The notes under the pieces: model-generated | The model's database searches: none | Told to the model about the DNA's origin: nothing | The model's input: the letters and a program-made list of their open reading frames with translations, nothing else | Origin: Amyelois transitella | Taxonomy: Eukaryota > Arthropoda > Insecta > Lepidoptera > Pyralidae | Assembly: GCF_032362555.1 (NCBI RefSeq) | Contig: NC_083523.1 | Coordinates: 5,121,501 to 5,185,500 of the forward strand | Length of the DNA: 64,000 bases | Direction of reading: 5' to 3' | Made by a program: the position numbers and the translations under genes | Shown: positions 54,591 through 64,000 of the stretch, one piece after another | How the letters are laid out: each line of letters opens with the position of its first letter | How positions within the stretch are numbered: the first letter of the stretch is position 1

Positions 54591-56157
54591 ATGATGTGGA
54601 AATATGTGTCGCGTCGTATTCGAGAATCGTTTGAAAAAAGTGTTAACCATTTCGAAAAGCGTACCACTACAGGTATCGTGAACCAATCAGGAACTGGACC
54701 TGGAGAGGAAGAAAAAAGGTCGGGTCCACCATGCTGCTGGTTTGCTGCAAGAAAATGTTGGAGGAAATCTAAAACTGATAACAAAAACACTAATCGCGAG
54801 AGATATAACTTCGACTGCTTGAATCGCAATTGGCTTGGTGCCATAACATGGGTAAGTTGCTCGTTTATTTTTATAATGGAGCATATTCTTTTTCCGTAAG
54901 AAATTAAATTATTATTTATTTATTATTTAAATATAATCATAAAAATGTAAGTGATCTGAAATTAAATTGAATATTTATCTGTGTGATGAGGTTTACAATA
55001 AGACAAAGTATTTTAGAAAACCATGGCTTTACATACCTATTTATTTTTTAATCTTTTAACATAAATTTCTTTTTAAAAACTTCATGAATGTATAACATGT
55101 GTAATTCTTACAGAGTGGAGTTGCAGTTGTTGGTTGGTACACTAGTCAGCTCGCTCATTTGAAGTTGAAATATGGATCAAAGAAATGTGAAGAGCAATTT
55201 AAATGCTTTAACAATATTCTGGCGGTATTGTACCCATATGTTCATCATGTTAAAAACAACCCAGCAGAATTGACTTCATCATCAACAATTGAACATATTA
55301 TACAGAACCTAAAACCAAAAGTTCAGTTGATATCAAATGATCATGTTGGTGAAAGTGGAGATGATAAACCATTAAGTAGCAATGGGAGTACTTCTGCAAG
55401 TTCCAATGATGAATTTCAAGATACATTGAACTACATTGAGAATAAGCTAGGCTGGGCAGCCATCCAGAATGGACAGCTGAAGGATGGAATAAAACTTCTC
55501 AGGTTAAAATGAAATAATTTTATTTTTATATCTATATTTATTTATTTATTATGGAAAAAGAGATTGTTTTCTAATTTGTTTTTATATTCTAGATCTGCTG
55601 CAAACCGAAATCATGCACCAGCATTGTATAACCTTGGCCTTTGCTATGAGATGGGAATTGGCTTGGACATCAATGAAAATAAGGTAAAACAATTTGTGAA
55701 AATTTTGTAGTTTCCTTAATATAGAGAATGTTTACATTTTTGAGTTAATTTTATTCTAACTATATCTAGAAAATATTAATTTTAGTCAACTGATACCTAT
55801 TTGTTTTAGGCTATGGAACTTTACCGTTCTGCTGCCCGTCTTGAACATCCTGATGCATTATACAATTTGAGCATCTACTATGCACAGGGTAGAGGAGGAT
55901 TGACAAAAGATAAAGATACTGCAACCAGACTGTTGCGGCTGGCTGCTGTTCAAGGCCACCAGGTTGCTAAAGATACTTTGGATTACTTAGAAGTAGAGGT
56001 GACTGAGAAAGAAACCGAAAATGAACCAGAATTACACTCCTGGAGTTATCAGTGTTCTCCATATGCACAAAATGGTGGCCTGCCAACGCTAACATCACTC
56101 TTTGTTGAGAATGTTAACTATTTACAAGCACATAATTATACTGAAGCTATTGTTTAG
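54591..56157 (+). CDS. DELE1: DELE1-like protein with Sel1/TPR repeats (362 aa, 4 exons)
   Basis: DELE1 is a mitochondrial protein that relays organelle stress to the HRI kinase through its TPR-like repeats. Exons: 54591-54851, 55114-55502, 55593-55683, 55810-56157. The N-terminus is basic with few acids (MMWKYVSRRIRESFEKSVNH), fitting a mitochondrial presequence. A hydrophobic segment, WLGAITWSGVAVVGWYTSQL (about 81-100), resembles the DAISWGTLAVLALQLARQ segment of human DELE1. Sel1 repeats follow: NRNHAPALYNLGLCYEMGIG, AARLEHPDALYNLSIYYAQG and ATRLLRLAAVQGHQVAKDTL. It has fewer repeats than human DELE1 (515 aa). Exon 2 uses a weak GTTAAA donor. AATAAA is at 56368-56373. It could instead be another small Sel1 protein; the membrane segment argues for DELE1. 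Confidence 0.68.
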
Positions 56158-57719
56158 ATTATTAGAATGTAACCTGGTGATGGGTTTACTTTTGACTTTT
56201 TATAATTATATTATTTTTCTTAATATTGTTTTATTGTTTGGTGTTAATATAAAACTATTATCTTCATTAAAAAATATTCACTCAAGACAAACCAATTTCT
56301 AAATTTATTTATATAAGATGAAAAGATGATGTACCAGAAATTATACAAGTAATTACTTTATCAGATGAATAAAAAAAAGTGTTTATATTTATATCAAATT
56401 ATGTTTATAATGCAATGCAAAGCAGCCCTTTTTAGGTTATTTCATTTTAAACTTATGTGGAAGTCATGTTTGGCATACATGTAACTGATATGTTGATACA
56501 TTATAACTGAAGTAACAACTGTTTACTGTTAAGATTGGGTTATGATATTTTTTCGTTTTGCTGGTAACATCACCAGTCTCCGTAGTATGATACGCGCGAC
56601 GCCATTTTTATCATGATAGCTCTGTTTCGTTATTGACGTTAACGGGACAGTGATAGCTTTTCGCGCAATAAAAAAGGGGCCGCGTGTGCCATGCTACGGG
56701 GACGGAAATTTTAGTTTTTAAACATCTCTTGTACACTTATATATGAAATCTCACAGCGCCCCCATTGTGTAAGTAAAGTATTTGTTTTAAGTGGAAACAG
56801 TTTTACAGAAAAAAATTGTGTGTTCAAATAATAAAGTTCTTTAACACACAAAGAATAAATTATTTGCTGTGGCAATTTTTGATTTAATGACGTGTGATGA
56901 TTTGTATGGACATGTCAAATATAAAACCAATAAACAGTTTAAATGTCTTTATTTATTTCTTCTAACACATAAACCTAACATTTCTTAAAATGTACACAAT
57001 GACAGTCAAACCTTCCTTTTTCCATTTCTGATTCATGCCACAATCTTAAGAAGACAAAAAACATGACAAAAAGGCTACATAAATGCTAAGCTTATTTTAT
57101 TGACCTCAAATAAAAATAATTCCGAGATATATTATTGTACAAACACTTGATAATCCATAATGCAAAATCACATACAAATAATAAACATTCAATGTGATGT
57201 AGGTAGATAAACTACAATTCACAGGAGGAATGCTTTCCAGTCAGTACCTAGTTGTCATTACAATAAAATCTGACAGATATTTCAAATAAACTTAAAAGTA
57301 CTACTTTACATTAGAAAAAAGATATGTGGTAATACCAATTTTCCTAGCCAATAATTTACATTTTTTTAATGGTCAGCCACTTCGGCGGCTCACATGCATG
57401 TGGTTATCTGAAAACAAGAAAACATGATGAAGTACAGTAAAATAAAAACTGACCTAAAGCATTCATAAAAAGAATACAAATGTATAGTTAACATTAACAT
57501 TTGAAGCAAATTTCACATAGAAGTGTTAATAGGTTGTTTTTGTCTAAAAATCGAGGTTTTTATAGCACCTACTGTGCTAACAAGAAGAATAGAGACGAGA
57601 TTATATATATATATAATATATACACCTTAACAATTCGACCACAGTCGCTTTGCAACACATGTTAAAGAAAGTTAATTTTTACCTTACACGGATAATCAGT
57701 ATAAAATAAGTGTTACTGA
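56158..57719. other. convergent 3' region between the DELE1-like and SAFB-like genes
   Basis: Mostly 3' UTR-like AT-rich sequence. Minus AATAAA at 56948-56953 and 57095-57100 may serve the SAFB-like gene. A short MITE-like element lies at 56576-56710. No gene is seen. Confidence 0.5.
56576..56710. mobile_element. small MITE-like element
   Basis: The left end CTCCGTAGTATGATACGCGC and the complement of the right end CCGTAGCATGGCACACGCGG are similar inverted repeats about 130 bp apart. A related single end, CCTCCGTAGCATAGCACGCA, occurs at about 60553-60600. Confidence 0.5.
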
Positions 57720-60700
57720 CTAGTACTTGCGCGGGTATTCCCTGGCCTGCGCGTACCGGTCGGGGTAGGCGGCGCCGGGCGGCGGCGGCTGGTACTGCGG
57801 CGGGTAGCGCGCCTCGTACCCGTAGCGCGGCTCCCCGGACCAGCCTTCTCCGCCGCCGCTGCCACCGCCACTGCCGCCTGACGAAACAGCACAGTGGTAA
57901 CACATGATACATACAATACTTATAATACATCTTTATTTTATAATACACGGGGCAGACAGACAACCAACATTTAATATTGTGGGGATGTTCACTACATTAA
58001 GCCTACTAATATTATAATTGCGAAAGTTTGTGAGTATGAATGTTTGTTACTCTTACACGTAAAAAGTACTGAACCGATAACGATGAAATTTGGTATGTAG
58101 GTAGCTGAAGACCCAGAATAACATATAGGCTAGTTTTTATCCCGGAGTTCCAGCGGGATTGATAGGGTTTTCATGCGGACGATGTTGCGGGCGGCCTCTA
58201 GTACGTCACGTCACGTCTATATCCCTTGCGAGGTAGACAAACCCAACAGTCATGAAAAGACAAAGGCCGTGTTCAGCTGCAGGTTTAATCATGGAATTAA
58301 GATGCTGAGTGGCAGATTTATATATTCTTTGCCGCAAGGGCGTGGAACTTTTATGATATTCTTGAAATTATTAAAAGATTTTTGTTTTTATTCTTTACTT
58401 CCAAACATTTTATGCTAATAAATTTTTAGTTACGTAACGCGCAAGTTAGTGTAATAATAGCTCTTAAATAAACATGAGTCATAGATTAGATATTTCTTGT
58501 ATCCTACAGCTTCATATTATTTCGGTTTAATATTATCACAAGTATTATCGAGTGACTAAGGTATACATACAATTAGAACTATGTATATATTTTACCAATA
58601 CGTACAGTATTGATAAAATGTGTAGTTATTATTTATATTCATAGATACAACTGATTATAGTTATGATGAAATGCTAAAAGCGAACGCGACCAGTTTACTT
58701 TGTGAGACAAGTTAAAATTTATGAAGGTCAAACAGTGACCTAAATTACTAAATTGTTGCGAAAATTTTAACATACCAACATGTTTCATTCTCTGAAATGT
58801 TTAAAAGCCAGAAGTAACATTGCAAAAATGTTCACCTTCTTTTAGTAACAGACCCTAAACGAATGAACGGAATTAGAAATGATTAGACATATAGAACATT
58901 AGCTTAAGTTGTAGTCCTCGGTTACAGCCAGTTTGTTATAATCCTTACTCAAAATCGATCTGGATAAAGCTATCACACTGAAAACGAGTTTTCGGATAAA
59001 ACCGCTCATTGCAGCCATCTAAACAAGATAAGGATGTAATGATAACATTGGACACGCGTCATTTATTTACATTCATGTTATCCACGTGATATTCGGCCAA
59101 AAGCAGGAACAACTCAGCCGCGATAATTCGAGATAGCTAAACAATATCGACACGCCTAAACGCTTGCGTATCTTGTCTGTACAAAGTGCGAAATTTAAAT
59201 GAAGTGCATGTCGCACTTTGTACTGTTTACCAAACAAAATACTGATGCAAGCTTTTACCAATAAATTGACCTTCAATTTAATTAAGACACCTTACCTAAT
59301 TATTCCAAGTCGATCGCAAATCGCAAAATTCAAACAAGGGAAGAGTTTATTAACGGAATTATTCTTGTAAGTGATGGGTTAGCAACTATTTTCAGACAAT
59401 TGTGAGTCTATAACATAGTATTATGTCGATTACTCTATGGCTAGGGTTTTTTATACGTATTTTAAGATCTGTGTTCTTCTCCATCCTGTTTATATTCCCG
59501 GTTACATAGTCCATCCTAGATTGGACATCCAGTTGCCAATGTTTTTCCCTCCCTGAGCAGGTAGGCAGATGTGTGTTACTATTATCGCAGTTACCTTTGG
59601 ACTGTGCGGCGGCGTCGGGATACCTGGCGCTGGGGTTCCAGCTGCGCGGCTCGGGCTTGCCGGGCGGCGACGGCCGGTACGGCCGCGTGTCGCGGGGCTC
59701 GTACGACCGCCTGGTGCACACATCATAATTAAAGCCGGATTTGTAAAAAAAAGGAAGCATTGTCTACTAATAATTATCATTTATTCATTCATCCATCCAT
59801 ATATTTAAGTTTTTATCAATTGCGGGTCAGACAGAGCCAGCAGTCTTGAAAGACTAATAATTATGTATGAAAAATAACTCTGATTGAGACATTAATGAAA
59901 AAACTCAGTGACTTAGAGGTAAGAACACTATTACTATAGTGCGTTCAGCTTGACTAAAACTCTTAAAAATTGATTAAAATACCAGCAGGACTGATATATG
60001 ACTATGATGTTGGAGCGCCAAAGACGATTTTAATGGCTGTTCTTCTAATCATTTTAAAATTAAAGGAGTAAAGCTTGCTAGATAATTAAAGGTAAGCAAA
60101 ATATAATAAAACTAGCTTCTTGGCTCAAACATGGTACATATTTTATGGCCTGTAATACACTCATATATAAATAATGTAGCTTTTTAAAGATCAAAGAATA
60201 TTATAATTGGTTCAGTATTTACTAAGATTAGCACTTACAAACATTCAAAGTTTCAAACTTACCTCTTTATGATATTAGTATAGTTAAAATATGTATTCAA
60301 CAAACCAGGGTAGAGCTTTTGTTATCACAGAGCTAAGCCTCGTTCTAAAACAAACAAAATTTAATTACCCTGGTTCTTTAGGCCTGGTAGCGGGGGGCAT
60401 CGTCTGTCGGCTGTCATCATTTGTGCTGCCATTACTAGGGTATTTCATGTTGCTAGCTGCAAAAAAGAATGATATTATAGAACAATTCGATTTCTTTACA
60501 CTTTACTATAATAATTTATTTTTCGTTCTTCCACTTCCTTTACTTTGAGGCCTGCCTCCGTAGCATAGCACGCACGACGCCGTTTACATCGTGCGATAAA
60601 TTATCGCTGTTTTTCAAACAAAATCCTTATACATAAACATATTTAACAGTTTCTAGTAATATATACACAATGCATTATTGTTAACTGTTACTTGGTGCAA

Positions 60701-63524
60701 AAAGGAGATGCTATTTTCAAATAAAACCGTTTGGCGGTTCTCATTTCGTTTTCAGAGTCTATAAGAGTTATAGTACATAAGCAATACATACAAGAGACGT
60801 GTCTGGGATAGTCTCGCTTGTAGTCCCGGTCGCGCTCGCGCTTGTCGCCGCGCTCGTACGCCGCGCTCGCGATGTCGAAGCGCGGCGGCGGCGGCGCCTC
60901 GAACTGGCTGCCGCGCGACGACTGGAGGAGGAAACCAAGGTATATAAATGGTAATTGCATTTTTTTCTCTCTCATCGACATGTGTCTAGTTAGACTGAAA
61001 CCAGCTGGCCTTATAACTGTTGAATATAAATAAGTATCGCCTGGAAAAGACAAGACTACCAATCACACGATTGTACTTAATCGATCAATAATATATGTTA
61101 AACTCTTCTGTAATTGATTAACTGACCGTCAGACAAGGCCCAGCCCAAACTGTCGCGTCTAGAGATATTACATTTTGCAATTAGTTTCTTATGTGTTTTA
61201 GGAGAACATCAACTATCAGAAGAGAAATCCCGACATATTTGCGGATACGGAAATTGCGATATCTTTCATTACCGGCGGGGATATTCTAGTCAATTATATA
61301 AAGAGTAGATTACATAGAGACTATAGAACTATATTGAGTATACATGTATGTTTATTCCTTATCATAAAGTTCTCCATGCTTATCGTAGCGTAGTGTTGCC
61401 GACCCATATGTAGTGTTGCCGATCAATAAGCTCAGTGTTACCGTCAATACACCCCCCAACACCACTATTAATAGTATTAAAACTCAATATTGAAAGCACT
61501 GGTAATAGTTTTGCCTATCAGTAGTGAACTGATTTTCCCTTCCTTTTTGAATCAATACTATTAAAGCACAGCCTGGTATTGAGCCAGTAGCGATAGTACG
61601 GGCATTACCAGCGGCGGCGGCGCGCGCTTGTGGCGGGCGTCGCGCTCGTAGGCGGGCTCGGGCGGGCTGGCCGCCTTGCGGAACGCCGCGCCCTCGTAGC
61701 CGCGCTTGCGCCGCTCCTCCTCCAACCTGCGCAGACACCACATATTGAAATATACATAGCCGTTTTGGTTGACTGGAACAAATTAGGATCGGGATAAATC
61801 CGCCTTTGTACATATCCTTCTAAATGCAATAAGTGTTTTGTAATTTGTTATATTTATTGTATGGCGCCTGTATTCAAATTTAAATCTCAATTTTAGCATG
61901 ACTAACTAACACACAAGTTGCAAGCCCATCACCTACAAAAGGAATCCCAAGTTAATAACTCTAACCTATAGTCGTCTGTTAAAACAGGTATGAAATGGTT
62001 CTTTTCTGAATAAATGATTATGATTATAAAGTGCCAGAAACCTTACTACACACAAAATAAATAAAATAATATACTATTCTTCTTACTTTCCATTCTTGTA
62101 ATATTATACAAAGGAAAAGTTGTCAGAATCATTCTGACAACTCAAAACCTACTGGTTGATGAAATTTAGATCATTTTTATCCCAAAATTCCCTCGGGACG
62201 CTAGCTAGTCAGTCAAACTCAATATTAATAACATATTGAGCTACTTGAAAGTATTTATAGACTCATATTATTCACAATTCTATGACCTATTGTTATATAT
62301 CAAGGACTAGTTGTACCCGCGACTTTGCCCGCGTGGAATAGTTATTTTGGGCATCATTGAAGTCCTTAAGGATGAATAATTTTCCCCGTTTTTTTCACAT
62401 ATTCCATTATTTGTTTTGCTCCTTATAGTTTGCAGTGTGATGTTAAATAGCCTTAAGTCTTCCTCGATAAACGGTCTGTTCCAACACAAAAAGAATTTTT
62501 CAATTCGAACCAGCAGTTCCTAAGATCGCGTTCAAACAAACAAACTTTATATTAGTATAGAAGATATGCCCGGAACGTATTTAGTCCGTGCCTGTGCTAA
62601 CTACTACTGTGCGAAACTTCAATGTACAATCGATAGATAATGTGCCACTTCTTGTGACTGCAGACAATTTATAATTTTATATACCAATATTAATTTTGAT
62701 GTCAATAATACCTCAGTTGTGCCCTCTTGAGCTCCAATCTCTCCAGTTCCAACTTTTCCCTTTCCAGTCTATGGCGCTCGCGTTCCAAGCGGAGTAGTTC
62801 ATTCTTTTCCCGCTCTATTTTCTCTCTGTAACAAAAATTATATAAATTGTCAATACGTAATAAATAATGGTGCGTACACAGAACTCGTGATTTCCAGTGT
62901 TATCTTATACTAGCTGTGCCCGCGACTTCGTCTGCGTGGAATAGTTATTTTGGGCATCATTGAAGCCCTCAAGGAGGAATAATTTTCCCCGATTTTTTTA
63001 CATTTTCCTAATAGTTGCGTGATGATAAATAGCCTAAAACCTTTCTCGAAAAATAGTTTATTAAACACCAAAAGAATTTTTCAATTCGAACCAGAAGTTC
63101 CTGAGATTAGCGCGTTCAAACAAACAAACAAACTCTTCAGCTTTACAATATTAGTTTATTTTTTCATATAAACATATCATCACGTCATTATCCGAAGTTT
63201 CCCTTTCCCACGATCAGCCATCAGCTTCGTGTTTCTAGCTCTAGCCGGTGTTGCTCCTGCTTTTGTCTTCTTCCTCTATTCTGGAGCACATTCTCTCATG
63301 AAATTGAGATTACTATCGCCTAATATTTGAATGCAAAGTTTATAATCGTTTCCACCATCTCACCTCTCAGCCCTCAGTTTCTCCCTCTCCAGCTCCAGCC
63401 GGTGCTTCTCCTGGCGCTGCCTGCGCTCGCGCTCGCGCAGCGCGTCCTCGGCCGCGCGCCGCCGCCGCTCCTCCTCGCGCGCGGCGCGCGAGCGCTCGCG
63501 GGCGCGCGCCACGTCTCGCTCTTT
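57720..63524 (-). CDS. SAFB/SLTM-like Arg/Glu-rich nuclear protein, C-terminal part (partial)
   Basis: Scaffold attachment factor B proteins bind RNA and DNA and end in an Arg/Glu-rich region and a Gly/Arg/Pro/Tyr-rich tail. Exons in transcript order: 63364-63524 (KERDVARARERSRAAREEER..., GC-rich), 62712-62825 (REKIEREKNELLRLERERHR), 61609-61726 (RLEEERRKRGYEGAAFRKAA), about 60788-60921 (SSRGSQFEAPPPPRFDIASA...), 59595-59710 (RSYEPRDTRPYRPSPPGKPE...), 57720-57877 (SGGGSGGGEGWSGEPRYGYE ... REYPRKY, stop TAG). All junctions agree in phase except 60.8 kb to 59.7 kb, where the donor is unclear and a small exon may be missing. The N-terminal SAP and RRM parts would lie beyond the window. Another Arg/Glu-rich RNA-binding protein is possible. 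Confidence 0.6.
58001..58201 (+). mobile_element. short non-autonomous Helitron-like element (sister of 7936-8140)
   Basis: It starts GCCTACTAATATTATAATTG and ends GGCCTCTAG before a T. The interior GGTATGTAGGTAGCTGAAGA and CCAGCGGGATTGATAGGG closely match the 7.9-kb copy. It lies in the last intron of the SAFB-like gene. Confidence 0.6.
58202..58315 (-). repeat. TATG-tail SINE-like fragment
   Basis: CACGTCTATATCCCTTGCGA, GTAGACAAACCCAACAGTCA and GGCCGTGTTCAGCTGCAGG match the reversed 3' part of the family. It directly abuts the CTAG end of the Helitron-like element. Confidence 0.65.
59179..59223. repeat. hairpin with a 13-bp stem
   Basis: GTACAAAGTGCGA (59179-59191) and its complement (59211-59223) enclose a 19-base loop in an intron of the SAFB-like gene. 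Confidence 0.5.
59815..59862 (-). repeat. TATG-tail SINE-like fragment
   Basis: AATTGCGGGTCAGACAGAGC and CAGCAGTCTTGAAAGACTAA match part of the family in reverse. A decayed short piece. Confidence 0.45.
61880..62015 (-). repeat. TATG-tail SINE-like fragment (5' half)
   Basis: CAAGTTGCAAGCCCATCACC, AAAGGAATCCCAAGTTAATA and AGTCGTCTGTTAAAACAGG match the reversed 5' half of the family. The 3' tail is missing. Confidence 0.55.
62307..62562 (-). mobile_element. CTAG-type Helitron-like element, second subfamily, copy 1
   Basis: The left edge is CTAGTTGTACCCGCGACTTT, then AATAGTTATTTTGGGCATCA, TTTTTCAATTCGAACCAGCA and, at the right, AACTTTATATTAGTATAG. Oriented minus. A second copy lies about 350 bp to the right. 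Confidence 0.6.
62910..63156 (-). mobile_element. CTAG-type Helitron-like element, second subfamily, copy 2
   Basis: The left edge is CTAGCTGTGCCCGCGACTTC, followed by the same blocks as 62307-62562 (GGAATAGTTATTTTGGGCAT, TTTTTCAATTCGAACCAGAA) and a right end ACAATATTAGT. Both copies flank one exon of the SAFB-like gene (62712-62825). Confidence 0.65.
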
Positions 63525-63650
63525 CTGTTACACAATTTGATATGTACATCCAATGACAGTACAACGCATCCCGGCCTTCTCTCTGGCGGATGGAATGTAA
63601 CTGACATTAACGCCAGGACGAGCTTGACAAGAGTAGTAAGTAGTACAGAG

Positions 63651-63800
63651 GATCTATGGCCAAGTGGATAAGCAATGCGAAGGAAAAAGCGTGCTCTCTA
63701 CAGAGTTTGAATCCCACCGCATTTACCTATTATTTTTTTCTGAGTTACGTGTATTTCAATTGCTTATCAAGGCTGTTCTTAGGCGAGGGAAATCATTAGC
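63651..63800 (+). repeat. possible tRNA-derived SINE head
   Basis: TATGGCCAAGTGGATAAGC resembles an A box region, and AGAGTTTGAATCCCACC about 45 bases later resembles a B box. No cloverleaf with paired acceptor ends is evident, so it is a SINE head or tRNA relic rather than a tRNA gene. Confidence 0.4.
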
Positions 63801-63849
63801 TGATCAATCATATCATATATCATTAATTAAAACCTGTTCATTCGGGCAA

Positions 63850-64000
63850 CTACATACATACATACATAAAATCACGCCTCTTTCCCGGAGGGGTAGGCAG
63901 AGACTACCTCTTTCCACTTGCCACGATCTCTGCATACTTCTTTCGCTTCGTCCACATTCATAACTCTCTTCATGCAAGCTCGGCGGTTTCGGGTACTTTT
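63850..64000 (-). mobile_element. RTE-like LINE 3' end, cut by the window edge
   Basis: TACATACATACATAAAATCA, then CGCCTCTTTCCCGGAGGGGT and the reversed ORF end, closely match 49969-51602. It continues past 64000. Confidence 0.85.

Noticed and set aside
63651-63725. Possible tRNA gene
   Set aside because: A- and B-box-like words are present, but no complete cloverleaf or acceptor stem pairing was found. Kept only as a SINE-like relic.

Overview
The window is AT-rich nuclear DNA from a ditrysian lepidopteran (moth or butterfly). The evidence is three Rebers-Riddiford RR-2 cuticle genes, intron-rich insect housekeeping genes, and repeats typical of moths: an RTE-like LINE with a (TATG)n tail, a SINE-like family with the same tail, tRNA-derived SINEs, short Helitron-like CTAG elements and MITEs. 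I saw no rRNA, tRNA gene, CRISPR array or LTR element. All gene models were spliced by eye and checked for phase and protein family.

Left part (1-21,500), cuticle region. CP1 (minus, 477-2873), CP2 (minus, 5393-6890) and CP3 (plus, 18662-19635) share one design: a TATA box, a 12-base first coding exon ending in Lys, a phase-0 intron, then one exon with the rest of the signal peptide, the RR-2 chitin-binding block and Ala/Pro/Val-rich flanks. About 11.6 kb between CP2 and CP3 holds only repeats, plus a hairpin with a perfect 29-bp stem.

Middle part (21,966-43,353), chromatin, ubiquitin and nutrient-sensing genes. msl-3 (13 exons, plus) encodes a chromodomain and a split MRG domain. Hat1 (7 exons, minus) and Kcmf1 (9 exons, plus) are divergent and share a 643-bp promoter with a perfect CRE palindrome. 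Kcmf1 contains a U12-type AT-AC intron. Single-exon Samtor (plus) and SARNP (minus) converge with almost abutting poly(A) signals.

Right part (44,693-64,000). An unrecognised five-exon gene with an SRI-like C-terminus (plus) converges on HMCES (minus), the abasic-site DNA-protein crosslink protein. HMCES introns carry a 5'-truncated RTE-like LINE inside another element, a 490-bp foldback element and a perfect 72-bp palindrome. Next come a remnant of a THAP-domain DNA transposon, a DELE1-like gene with Sel1 repeats (plus), and the 3' half of an Arg/Glu-rich, SAFB-like gene (minus) that leaves the window at the right edge.

The genes do not form one pathway. Outside the cuticle cluster this is a dense run of unrelated housekeeping genes in divergent and convergent pairs. 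The strongest unusual observations are the AT-AC intron; the shared 3' tail of the LINE and the SINE-like family, including a 50-bp insertion with a 15-bp target duplication; the unassigned SRI-like gene; and a decayed extra copy of msl-3 exon 8.
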